A model generated the notes under the pieces. That model did no database searches. It had not been told where the DNA came from and saw only the letters and a list, made by a program, of their open reading frames with translations. Positions 1 to 6,724 of a stretch of 16,921 nucleotides of DNA are shown one piece after another. Position numbers and translations under genes: made by a program. How positions within the stretch are numbered: the first letter of the stretch is position 1; each line of letters starts with the position of its first letter. This stretch comes from a bacterium (GTDB taxonomy: Bacteria > SZUA-79 > Acidulodesulfobacterales > Acidulodesulfobacteraceae): NCBI GenBank assembly GCA_021821565.1, contig JAKACI010000005.1, forward strand, positions 1 to 16,921, written 5' to 3'.

Positions 1-14
1 TTTATATATGTTAA

Positions 15-1007
15 AAAAAGACTGCAGAGCTTGAATTAATTGATTTAGCTGTTTTTACGCTTGAAAAATTAGGATTTAACAATTATGAAATACATTTAAA
101 TAATAGAAAAATATTAGACGGGATTATAGAAGCTTCAGGAATACCTGTTAATAAAAAAGAAACGGCATTGAGAATTTTAGATAAATTGTCTAAAATAGGA
201 GAAGATAAAGTAATAAAAGAATTTATAGACAATGATTTAACCGAAGAAAACTATAAATCTTTTATTGATTTAGTAAATTATAATAATCACAGTATAAATA
301 TCAACAATGACAGAAATAATAATGTAAATAATGCAAACAATAATGTAAATACTGAATTTGAAAGTTCAAATATATTATTTTTAGAATCTCTAAAAAATAA
401 ACTAAAAAATAGCGGCAAGGCTTTAGAAGGAATAAATGAGCTTGTTTCTATTTTTGAAAATTCAAGCAAATTTAATTTAGATAAATATTTGCGGTTTGAC
501 CCGCTGCTTGTGAGAGGGCTAGGCTATTATACCGGACCGATATTTGAAATAAAATCTTTAGATGTGAATATAGGCAGTTTTGCTGCGGGGGGAAGATACG
601 ATAATTTAATAGAATTGTACGGAGCGCGTCCGGAGGGAGCCTGCGGATTGTCTTTCGGCGTTGACAGAATTATAGATATAATTCAAGAAAAAAATCCTGA
701 TTATATTAATAATTTGCCTTCCCCTATAACGGTATTTATCGCGTATCTTGATTCAAATGAAAAATTAATAGATTATTCTTTTAATATTGCCAAATTATTA
801 AGGATAAATAATATAACATGTGAAATAAATCTAAATGAAAAATTAAATATATCTAAACAGTTAAAATATGCCAACAGTAAAAAGATTCCTTATACAATTG
901 TAATAGGCGCAGATGAGCTGAAAGAAAATAAAATAAAACTGAAAGATATGAAAAAGGCAGAAGAATCCCTTATTTCATTAAAAGATGCCATAAAAATATT
1001 AAAGTGA
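15..1007 (+). CDS. hisS: histidyl-tRNA synthetase, 5'-truncated
   Basis: Class II synthetase that charges tRNA-His in the cytoplasm. The frame is open from base 15, just after an in-frame TAA at 12-14, giving 330 residues against about 420 for the family. The N-terminal catalytic part is therefore off the contig. From base 168 onward, recognisable HisRS blocks are VRGLGYYTGPIFE, the AAGGRYDNLIELYG stretch and CGLSFGVDRI (motif 3), followed by the C-terminal anticodon-binding domain. The segment before base 168 (TAELELIDLAVFTLEKLGF, then the NNRKILDGI block) also matches the family, so ATG 168 is not the real start. Bases 276-353 encode an Asn-rich insertion not expected in the family. The TAA may reflect one base lost in the seven-A run at 13-19 or real decay. 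The gene converges on the minus-strand helicase gene, with 36 bases between the stops. The family assignment is firm; whether the gene is intact is unknown. Confidence 0.88.
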   Translation, partial: KKTAELELIDLAVFTLEKLGFNNYEIHLNNRKILDGIIEASGIPVNKKETALRILDKLSKIGEDKVIKEFIDNDLTEENYKSFIDLVNYNNHSININNDRNNNVNNANNNVNTEFESSNILFLESLKNKLKNSGKALEGINELVSIFENSSKFNLDKYLRFDPLLVRGLGYYTGPIFEIKSLDVNIGSFAAGGRYDNLIELYGARPEGACGLSFGVDRIIDIIQEKNPDYINNLPSPITVFIAYLDSNEKLIDYSFNIAKLLRINNITCEINLNEKLNISKQLKYANSKKIPYTIVIGADELKENKIKLKDMKKAEESLISLKDAIKILK

Positions 1008-1043
1008 AAAATACAAAAACAAAATATAAAAATAAAGTTAAAT

Positions 1044-3920
1044 TTAACTCTTGTATTTCAAAACATTAATTGCTTTTTCATGGTTATTTTTTTCTTCCGA
1101 ATCAATCTCGTCTATAAAGTCAAATGCCGAAGGTTTATAAATGTTTATCCATTCCTGCTTTTGTAGTATCTCAATAGATTGGTTGATGACATAATATCCT
1201 CTTTTCATTCTCTTAAAAAGTCTTTTAGAGTATTGGTAATTACTCATAAGCTCGTGATTGCTGAACATTGAGGATATATATGAATTTTTCTTTCTGTAAT
1301 CTGCTATAACTTCTGAATTAAAGTGAGAAATCGTATAATAAATTTCATTTGCGGAAACATAAGTTTCTTCTAACTCATACCTGCTGAATTTATTTGAAAG
1401 CAACACGTATAAAATCTGTAATATCAAAAACTCCCCTTGTTTTCGATCAATTTTGACTAAACTGCCGTTTATTTTTAAACTAATAGAAGCGGGAGAAAGC
1501 ATATCGTCAACTATAGGAAAGATCTTATCGGCGTAATCTTTGTAAAATATTGCGTTGTCTAATGCTATCTGCCACGCATTGAAACCTTTTCCGTCCGTTA
1601 ATTCTTTATCTGCTCGGGCATTGGTCAATTCTTTAATCAAATTTAAATTACCGGTTTTAACTGCCGCCATTAAAGGAGTCATATTAAATTCGTCTCTGTA
1701 ATTAATGCCGTAAATCTCAATAATTTTAAGTATATTTGTCGTCTGAATCTTTTGGGAATACAAAATATTTAAATTTCTTTTCTGTTGTTCGTAAAGATTA
1801 ACATTGAAATCTAATTGTATGTTCTGATGCTGATATTGACCCTGCGTATGGGATTGAGTTTGCGCTTGCTTCTTAGTAAAGTAAATCTGTTTTGCCTTAT
1901 CGAAATTATAAAGACTCAGAAACTTGATAATTTTTGGCATATCGTATAAGAGGGCATAATCAAAGACAGTTTTTCTAGGTTTTACAGGATTATCTTTTGC
2001 TGTTTTAATTTTATTAATAAGTTGAATAACTTTATCGGAAGTATTAATCTCCCACGGTACCTGTTGTTGTTTAAGAATCTTTTTCCTTATCTCATCAGCC
2101 TGTTCTTGCTTCCCCTGTGTCTCAAGTTTCATTGCCTCGATGAGCCATTCTTTATTTGACGATTGTTCGGATTCAATCGCTATATGTTCTATGGCGTTAC
2201 TTAAACCGAGCAGATTAAAAATAGGATTTTTTATATCGTTTTCTATTATGAAAAGTTTTTTAACGGAGCGTGTAAACGCAACATAAAGAGCATTAATAAA
2301 AAATTTGTATTCTTCGAGGGATTTGTCTTTCTTATTTGAAGACCTCATATATTCAATATCATTTTTTAAATCATCTTCGGTTATGCCGCTTATAATGCTT
2401 TCGAAATTCTTTTTTTCTGATGAAATAAAGTTTAACAGTATAATATTGTCGTATTCAAGCCCTTTTATTTCAAATATGCTAAAAATAAGAGGAGTATTAA
2501 AATATTTACGGGCCTGCTGTTTTTCATCGTCCCTCATTACTATAACGGCAAATTTCGTAGATTTGCTAACTTTTTTATTAAGTTCGTTTTTTACCTTATC
2601 GGTATCCTTTAAAAATAATATTTCTCCCGATTCCCTAGATATGCTTTTCATCAAATACGTGCTTTCTTTATCTATAGAGCCGAATCTTTTTTGTTTAATT
2701 TTTAAAAGGGCATTCGAAATATTTGTTATAGACTTAGCGTTTCTAAAATTAGATTGCAGTATTTTAGTAACCTTTTTAATATCAAACGTCATATTATTGT
2801 ATAACATGGTTTTGAGATTGCCCCAGGAAAAAAAGTTTGGATGGACGACCTGATTGGAGTCGCCGCTGAGTATAAAGTTGGATTTAGATTCATTTTTAAT
2901 GCCGTTAAAAACACATTTAAGCTGAACGTTCGTAATATCCTGAACCTCGTCTACAACGATAAAATCGTATATTTTGCTTATTTTATCAAGATAACTATGA
3001 GCAAGAATATTCGGATCGTACAAGGCATTATTTTTAAGCATTAAAAGATATTTTTCGAAAAGGTCATATACAAGTTCTCTTTCGTTATGCAGAAAAATTG
3101 ACTGACGGATTCCTATATTTAGATATTCTTCTCTGTGCAGATAAGGCGTATTTATTGAAAAACCTGAGATTACACCCCGAAATTCTTCATATAATTGATG
3201 ACCGTCGGTAACCCTATTATGTCGGGGTATTTTGTAAAACCATTGAGAAAAAATTTTATAATCTATTTCTTTTTCTTCAGGAATTTTTACCGTTTGAAGG
3301 TACTCCTTAAAAGATAAAAATGATATATTCTGATTTTCATTTATATAGTTATTGCTATAATAGATATTTCTGGAATTTTCGACAAGATATTGCGAAAGAG
3401 TAACATAAAGACCGTCCCCGTGAAAAAGTTTCATTTTTTCGAGCATAAGCGCGGTTTTCCCGCTTCCTGCAGGGCCTATTATTATAAGCGGCGGCTGAGA
3501 CCTGTAAGCATCAAACTGCACATCGTCGAAAGAAAATATTTTATCGAGAAAATGGAATCTTCTTTCCGCCGGATTTACATATAAAAGTTCGGGAACGTCA
3601 TCTCCGATTTCGAACTGTTTGGTGTCGTCAACCTCTAAATTTTTTAACTCATCGATTTTCGCTCCGTGAAGAAATTTTGATTTTTCATAGGCATGGTTAT
3701 GAATAACCTCAAGTATAAGGGCATATTTTTCGCCGTTATACTTCATTATTTTAAATAAGATGCGGTTTGAGTCGTCAAGTTTAGCCCTGTATAATCCATA
3801 ATTAGATAATTTTTTAACGCTTACCTGTTTAAAATTATCGTTTTGAATAAAACTTAAAATTTTATCGTAATTTTTTCTTACCCCAGAAATGTTTAAATCG
3901 TTATATTCTATAATCTTCAT
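1044..3920 (-). CDS. RelE-like / SF1 (UvrD-type) helicase / ankyrin fusion protein
   Basis: 958 residues with several parts. Residues 1-95 resemble a RelE/ParE toxin fold (YRAKLDDSNRILFKI, then EVIHNHAYEK). Residues 149-556 carry a full SF1 helicase set: Walker A GPAGSGKT 149-156, Walker B VVDEVQD 322-328, LSGDSNQ 351-357, QSNFRN 389-394, EIKGLEYDNI 484-493 and YVAFTRSVKKL 546-556. A Gln/His-rich linker spans 683-702. Ankyrin repeats cover about 733-800 (FNMTPLMAAVKTGNLNLIKE, then DGKGFNAWQIAL). Residues 810-925 form an unassigned domain, possibly winged helix. The helicase core predicts ATP-driven DNA or RNA translocation, and ankyrins suggest protein binding. No nuclease motif is visible. 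It lies 80 bases downstream of the nucleotidyltransferase gene on the same strand, so co-transcription is possible. No good Shine-Dalgarno precedes ATG 3920. A defence or toxin-linked role is inference; the helicase call is firm. Confidence 0.85.
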   Translation of the reverse strand: MKIIEYNDLNISGVRKNYDKILSFIQNDNFKQVSVKKLSNYGLYRAKLDDSNRILFKIMKYNGEKYALILEVIHNHAYEKSKFLHGAKIDELKNLEVDDTKQFEIGDDVPELLYVNPAERRFHFLDKIFSFDDVQFDAYRSQPPLIIIGPAGSGKTALMLEKMKLFHGDGLYVTLSQYLVENSRNIYYSNNYINENQNISFLSFKEYLQTVKIPEEKEIDYKIFSQWFYKIPRHNRVTDGHQLYEEFRGVISGFSINTPYLHREEYLNIGIRQSIFLHNERELVYDLFEKYLLMLKNNALYDPNILAHSYLDKISKIYDFIVVDEVQDITNVQLKCVFNGIKNESKSNFILSGDSNQVVHPNFFSWGNLKTMLYNNMTFDIKKVTKILQSNFRNAKSITNISNALLKIKQKRFGSIDKESTYLMKSISRESGEILFLKDTDKVKNELNKKVSKSTKFAVIVMRDDEKQQARKYFNTPLIFSIFEIKGLEYDNIILLNFISSEKKNFESIISGITEDDLKNDIEYMRSSNKKDKSLEEYKFFINALYVAFTRSVKKLFIIENDIKNPIFNLLGLSNAIEHIAIESEQSSNKEWLIEAMKLETQGKQEQADEIRKKILKQQQVPWEINTSDKVIQLINKIKTAKDNPVKPRKTVFDYALLYDMPKIIKFLSLYNFDKAKQIYFTKKQAQTQSHTQGQYQHQNIQLDFNVNLYEQQKRNLNILYSQKIQTTNILKIIEIYGINYRDEFNMTPLMAAVKTGNLNLIKELTNARADKELTDGKGFNAWQIALDNAIFYKDYADKIFPIVDDMLSPASISLKINGSLVKIDRKQGEFLILQILYVLLSNKFSRYELEETYVSANEIYYTISHFNSEVIADYRKKNSYISSMFSNHELMSNYQYSKRLFKRMKRGYYVINQSIEILQKQEWINIYKPSAFDFIDEIDSEEKNNHEKAINVLKYKS

Positions 3921-4000
3921 AAAACAAACTACCGTTAGTTAGTTAAATAATCAGTTAATTAAAATATAAACTTGCTTTATTTCCAATTCGATGCCGGCAA

Positions 4001-4366
4001 TTAATTAATTTCATTAAATATAAAAACATTTTTTTTAATTAAATGATAGCTGACCCCATTTTTTACAATTTTAAATAATGTCTTGCCGTAATTCTCTATA
4101 TGGAACTTTAAATCAGGATTGTTAATATTGTTGTAATCAATAATATCAAAAAAATAAGGTAAAGAAGACTCTTCGAATATAGAATTTAATTTGTACATTA
4201 AATTTGAATCGATATCGCCCTTTAATGCTATATCAATATCCGAACCGGGTTTGTGTTTATTCGCAGCCCGAGAACCGAAAATAATTGCTTCTTTAATTTC
4301 ATCAAATTGCTTTAATGTTTTTATTATTTGTTTTAAATTCTCATCGGAAAGACCAAAATTATTCAT
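4001..4366 (-). CDS. minimal nucleotidyltransferase, MntA-type antitoxin
   Basis: 121-residue protein of the MNT (pol beta-like nucleotidyltransferase) family. GS at 31-32, ten residues, then D43-I-D45 forms the GSX10DXD active site. FFDIIDYN at 72-79 supplies the likely third carboxylate (D74), so the enzyme looks catalytically intact. In the studied HepT/MntA pair (type VII toxin-antitoxin), MntA silences the HEPN toxin by adding AMP to it. The HEPN gene sits directly upstream with a 9-base gap, the standard arrangement. After the usual family end near residue 100 there is a tail of about 20 residues (NGVSYHLIKKNVFIFNEIN). Its DNA includes a 12-base motif also found at 6180-6191, so the tail may come from an inserted repeat. 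ATG 4366 fits the family N-terminus, though no clear ribosome site precedes it. Confidence 0.85.
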   Translation of the reverse strand: MNNFGLSDENLKQIIKTLKQFDEIKEAIIFGSRAANKHKPGSDIDIALKGDIDSNLMYKLNSIFEESSLPYFFDIIDYNNINNPDLKFHIENYGKTLFKIVKNGVSYHLIKKNVFIFNEIN

Positions 4367-4375
4367 ATTATTCTA

Positions 4376-4783
4376 TTATAATTCATAATTAAGTTTCTTG
4401 AACAACCTTTCGATTAAAGGAAAATAATTTTCAACTATATTTTCTGCCACTTTTTTAGCAAATAGTTCATTATAAAGATGTGATGTTTTATTCCTATCAT
4501 CCAATGCTTTAATCCATAACTCGCCGTCTTCAATAATACCTGATTGATACGCCTGCCTCAATGTTTTTTTCGGCGTAGGTACATCAAAACCTTCATTTTC
4601 AAGATAATCTTTTAATGTTTTCCATGCTAATTCGAACGTTAATTCAAATATTTGAATTAATCCCGCCTGTAAAATTTCATTTTTATAATTGTCTTTTTGA
4701 ATTTCTTTAACTGCCGCATTCAATTTTTCTAAAGCTTTTTCAAAATTCTGAAAACGCTGTTTCCATCTAATATCAAAATACAT
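4376..4783 (-). CDS. HEPN-domain protein, HepT / HI0074 type toxin
   Basis: 135-residue, mostly helical protein of the HEPN family, in the group annotated as nucleotidyltransferase substrate-binding protein (HI0074-like). The C-terminal half has R97, H102 and Y104 in the sequence RNKTSHLY, which is the RX4HXY motif. In HEPN toxins the Arg and His form the RNase site. In the Shewanella HepT/MntA pair the Tyr is the residue modified by MntA. Upstream blocks (FELTFELAWKTLKDYLENEG, then PKKTLRQAYQSGII) are also typical. It is the first gene of the minus-strand cluster, followed after 9 bases by the MNT gene. Family and pairing are clear; RNase activity and toxicity are inferred from relatives. 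Confidence 0.88.
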   Translation of the reverse strand: MYFDIRWKQRFQNFEKALEKLNAAVKEIQKDNYKNEILQAGLIQIFELTFELAWKTLKDYLENEGFDVPTPKKTLRQAYQSGIIEDGELWIKALDDRNKTSHLYNELFAKKVAENIVENYFPLIERLFKKLNYEL

Positions 4784-5092
4784 AATTGGATATATTAATT
4801 AAATTAAGTTGATAATGCAATTAAATTATTAAATATATTTTTGATATATCTATCTAATATTAATCTAATATTAATATACATTTAATTAATATATTAATTA
4901 TATCATATAAATCAAATGATAATAAAGATTTTACAGTAAAATTTCAAAAGAAAGCCAATAAATAAAAGTTGCCTTTTCCTGTAAAAATACCCAATAAAAT
5001 TATGCAGGAAACATTCAAAAAAATCGATTCCGATTCCGAAAACTAACTTAATGATTATAAAACATTAAACGATTTTATGAGGAATATAAATA
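4784..5092. other. AT-rich intergenic region upstream of the HEPN gene, with possible antitoxin remnant
   Basis: No intact gene. The minus strand offers a weak promoter for the HEPN gene: TTGCAT, 17 bases, then TAATAT, close to the ATG. An 11-base direct repeat (CTAATATTAAT) occurs twice in tandem at 4854-4864 and 4865-4875 and could be an operator, but in such AT-rich DNA it may be chance. At 5002-5103 a plus-strand frame with one internal TAA (5044-5046) ends just over the start of the YafQ relic. It may be what is left of the partner antitoxin gene, but I cannot match it to a family. Confidence 0.35.
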
Positions 5093-5340
5093 TTGAGTCT
5101 TGAGTTTAAAATAACAAAGCAATTTGAAAAGGCATCTTAAAAATGCAAAAAAAGAAATAAAAATAAAAAGATAAAAAAAATTTTATATGTTATGGATATA
5201 TTGATAGAAGAAAATCCTCTTGATAAAAAATACAAAAATCATTCTCTTGTCGGCAATTACTATAATAGAATGGAATACCATATAGAACCTGACTGGCTGC
5301 TAATTTATAAAATAAATTCGGAGAGTATAATTTTTTCTGT
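5093..5340 (+). pseudogene. YafQ/RelE-family mRNA interferase relic
   Basis: Read in one frame from TTG 5093, the translation starts LEFKITKQFEK, hits a TAA at 5138-5140, then continues through NPLDKKYKNHSLVGNYYN and YHIEPDWLLIYKIN. This is the unmistakable core of YafQ-type ribosome-dependent RNases (toxins of DinJ/YafQ pairs). The usual family ending with an R-T-G-x-H-S motif is missing: after IIFSVNYLKK the frame runs on as the antisense of the coiled-coil gene. The gene is thus broken twice, by a stop near residue 16 and by loss of the catalytic C-terminus. A shorter product from ATG 5192 would still lack the end. The toxin is almost surely inactive. Confidence 0.75.
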
Positions 5341-5343
5341 TAA

Positions 5344-5883
5344 TTATTTAAAAAAATGCAATGCGACTAAAATGGCGAGCACCGCTATTATTATACTGAA
5401 ACCCATGGAAAGTCTTTTATCTACGGCGTCTATCTTGTCTGATAAAGCTTCGATTGCAGAATCCGTCTTGTCCGATAGAGCTTTTATTGCAGAATCCGTT
5501 TTTTCAGAAGAAGATTTAAATTGAGAATCCGTTTTTTCAGAAGAAGATTTAAATTGAGAATCCATCTTGTCCGATAGAGCTTTTATTGCAGAATCCGTTT
5601 TTTCAGAAGAAGATTTAAATTGAGAATCCGTTTTTTCAGAAGAAGATTTAAATTGAGAATCCGTCTTTTCGGAAGAAGATTTAAATTGAGAATCCATCTT
5701 GTCTGATAGAGCCTTGAACGTGGAATCCGTCTTTTCTGATAGACTATCTATCAGAGTATGAAGGCTGTTAAACTTCTCTGTGAAGAGTTTTTCCTGATAA
5801 TCGAATCTAGTATCGAAATATTTTTCTGGCGATATGGAAAAACTTGCATTCATATACTCATCCTCTTTTTTTAATTCTTCCAT
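5344..5883 (-). CDS. membrane-anchored hendecad coiled-coil protein
   Basis: 179 residues of no family I can name. Residues 1-48 are a charged N-terminus. Residues 49-158 are ten 11-residue units of the type S-[ED]-K-x-D-S-x-[FI]-K-x-x, for example SEKTDSQFKSS, SDKMDSQFKSS and SEKTDSAIKAL. Such 11-residue periodicity predicts a long, slightly right-handed coiled coil. Residues 160-178 (GFSIIIAVLAILVALHFF) form one C-terminal transmembrane helix, so the coiled coil should sit on one face of the membrane as a tail-anchored rod. The start at 5883 is supported by AAAAGGGG at 5891-5898, seven bases upstream, and by a promoter just beyond. Its 3' end abuts the YafQ relic. A real product is likely; its function is unknown. 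Confidence 0.72.
   Translation of the reverse strand: MEELKKEDEYMNASFSISPEKYFDTRFDYQEKLFTEKFNSLHTLIDSLSEKTDSTFKALSDKMDSQFKSSSEKTDSQFKSSSEKTDSQFKSSSEKTDSAIKALSDKMDSQFKSSSEKTDSQFKSSSEKTDSAIKALSDKTDSAIEALSDKIDAVDKRLSMGFSIIIAVLAILVALHFFK
5410..5739 (-). repeat. 33-bp tandem repeats (10 units) in the coiled-coil gene
   Basis: Ten consecutive 33-base units encode residues 49-158. Several units are identical or nearly so at the DNA level. A larger block (DKM-Q, EKT-Q, EKT-A types) recurs, which points to recent duplication of groups of units. Copy number should change without breaking the frame. Confidence 0.9.
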
Positions 5884-5901
5884 TGCTAATCCCCTTTTTT
5901 A

Positions 5902-5931
5902 ATTATAACATTAATTTTCTTTAATATCCAA
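5902..5931 (-). promoter_or_regulatory. sigma70-type promoter of the coiled-coil gene
   Basis: On the minus strand, TTGGAT (5926-5931), an 18-base spacer, then a perfect TATAAT (5902-5907). The -10 box lies 18 bases before the ATG, leaving a leader of only about 12 bases that contains the GGGG ribosome site. Confidence 0.5.
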
Positions 5932-6353
5932 TCTGGATAAAAATTGTATGCTTATTATTTTAACTTATTATTGTTATAATATTATGACGGTATTATTACA
6001 ATTGTATTAAATTTTAAAAAAGGTGAGAGGGGGGAGTAATTTATTTTAATTAGATTTATTTATGACGTAACTCGAAAGGAAAATTAACAAAGAAATAAAT
6101 CAGGCACCTTTTATTAGTCCGTTTTTATTATTTAAAATGACAGCTAAATACAATCAGAAGTGAGGGAATAAATAAATCCGACCCCATTTTTAGACCCTTT
6201 AAAGCCGTCGGCATTTAGACGGCTCATCCAGAAAAATAAATTTCTAACGCTGATTTAAGGTATTCATAGTTTTCACAATTATATTATAGCATGGAGTTAT
6301 TGAGTTATTCAAAATTATTATTTATTTTAATCCTGTATAATGAAATAACATTC
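5932..6353. other. gene-free region with repeat copies
   Basis: No coding frame worth reporting on either strand. It holds a purine-rich tract (GGTGAGAGGGGGGAG, about 6022-6036), the 12-base motif GACCCCATTTTT (6180-6191) shared with the MNT gene end, and the hairpin repeat at 6197-6263. The mix suggests remnants of small mobile elements. Confidence 0.5.
6197..6263 (+). repeat. interspersed hairpin repeat, copy A
   Basis: 67 bases matching the reverse complement of 12827-12893 at 60 of 67 positions by eye. The centre is a perfect 7-bp hairpin, AGCCGTC and GACGGCT around the loop GGCATTTA (6203-6224). The outer end (TGATTTAAGGTAT) corresponds to the terminal inverted repeat of the element at 12830-13027, so this looks like one end of that element standing alone. 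Confidence 0.8.
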
Positions 6354-6382
6354 TTGACATTTTTAAAATAATGGTTTAGAAT
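6354..6382 (+). promoter_or_regulatory. strong sigma70-type promoter upstream of pycA
   Basis: Perfect TTGACA at 6354-6359, a 17-base spacer, then TAGAAT at 6377-6382 (five of six consensus bases). The predicted transcript start near 6389 gives a leader of roughly 335 bases before pycA at 6725. Confidence 0.65.
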
Positions 6383-6388
6383 TAAATA

Positions 6389-6724
6389 TAATTTATTTTT
6401 ATATCTCAATTTTGTATCTCATTAATTATTAATATTATTAATTATTATTAAATTATTAATTATTATTAAATTATTAATTATTATTGCCGGAAAGTTCCTT
6501 ATATAAGATAGGTGATAAAAGGCTACGGTTTATAGCAGAGGGTTTTTAGCTTTCTCATCCTTATTTATATACCTTATTTTTATTTATTTTCATTAGCAAT
6601 ATTTAACAATACAAAATGAATTAAATTTTTCTATTTTTCTTTTCTACTTATCTAAACCATTTAATTATTATTAATTATTAATTAACATTAATTTATTTTG
6701 AATTTATTTTGATGGATATGATAT
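6389..6724 (+). other. long pycA leader with tandem repeats and a GC-richer island
   Basis: The predicted leader begins with an AT tract that includes an 18-base unit repeated about 2.7 times (6437-6485). A GC-richer stretch at 6485-6560 follows, containing GCCGGAAAGTTCC, GGTGATAAAAGGCTACGG and TAGCAGAGGG, and then pyrimidine-rich and AT sequence to the start codon. The island could be a cis-acting RNA, but I do not recognise a known riboswitch class and see no clear terminator. ATG 6725 has only a weak GATGGA-like site before it. Confidence 0.4.

Noticed and set aside
1009..1058. Bidirectional terminator between hisS and the helicase gene
   Set aside because: Only an 8-bp A/T stem (AAATACAA with TTGTATTT) with a long loop, partly inside the helicase coding end and without a convincing U-run.
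2305..2853. 182-codon plus-strand open frame
   Set aside because: It lies antisense within the helicase motif region, whose minus-strand frame has clear conserved motifs. The plus-strand product is low-complexity hydrophobic with no recognisable domain.
5192..5524. Plus-strand frame from ATG 5192 as an intact 110-residue gene
   Set aside because: Only its first 50 or so residues match YafQ. The rest is the antisense of the coiled-coil repeats, so it is listed as part of a pseudogene.
5410..5739. CRISPR array
   Set aside because: The units are contiguous 33-base coding repeats without unique spacers, and they keep frame as a coiled coil.
6485..6560. Known riboswitch before pycA
   Set aside because: I compared the island by memory with fluoride, c-di-GMP, TPP, SAM and guanidine classes and found no convincing conserved core.
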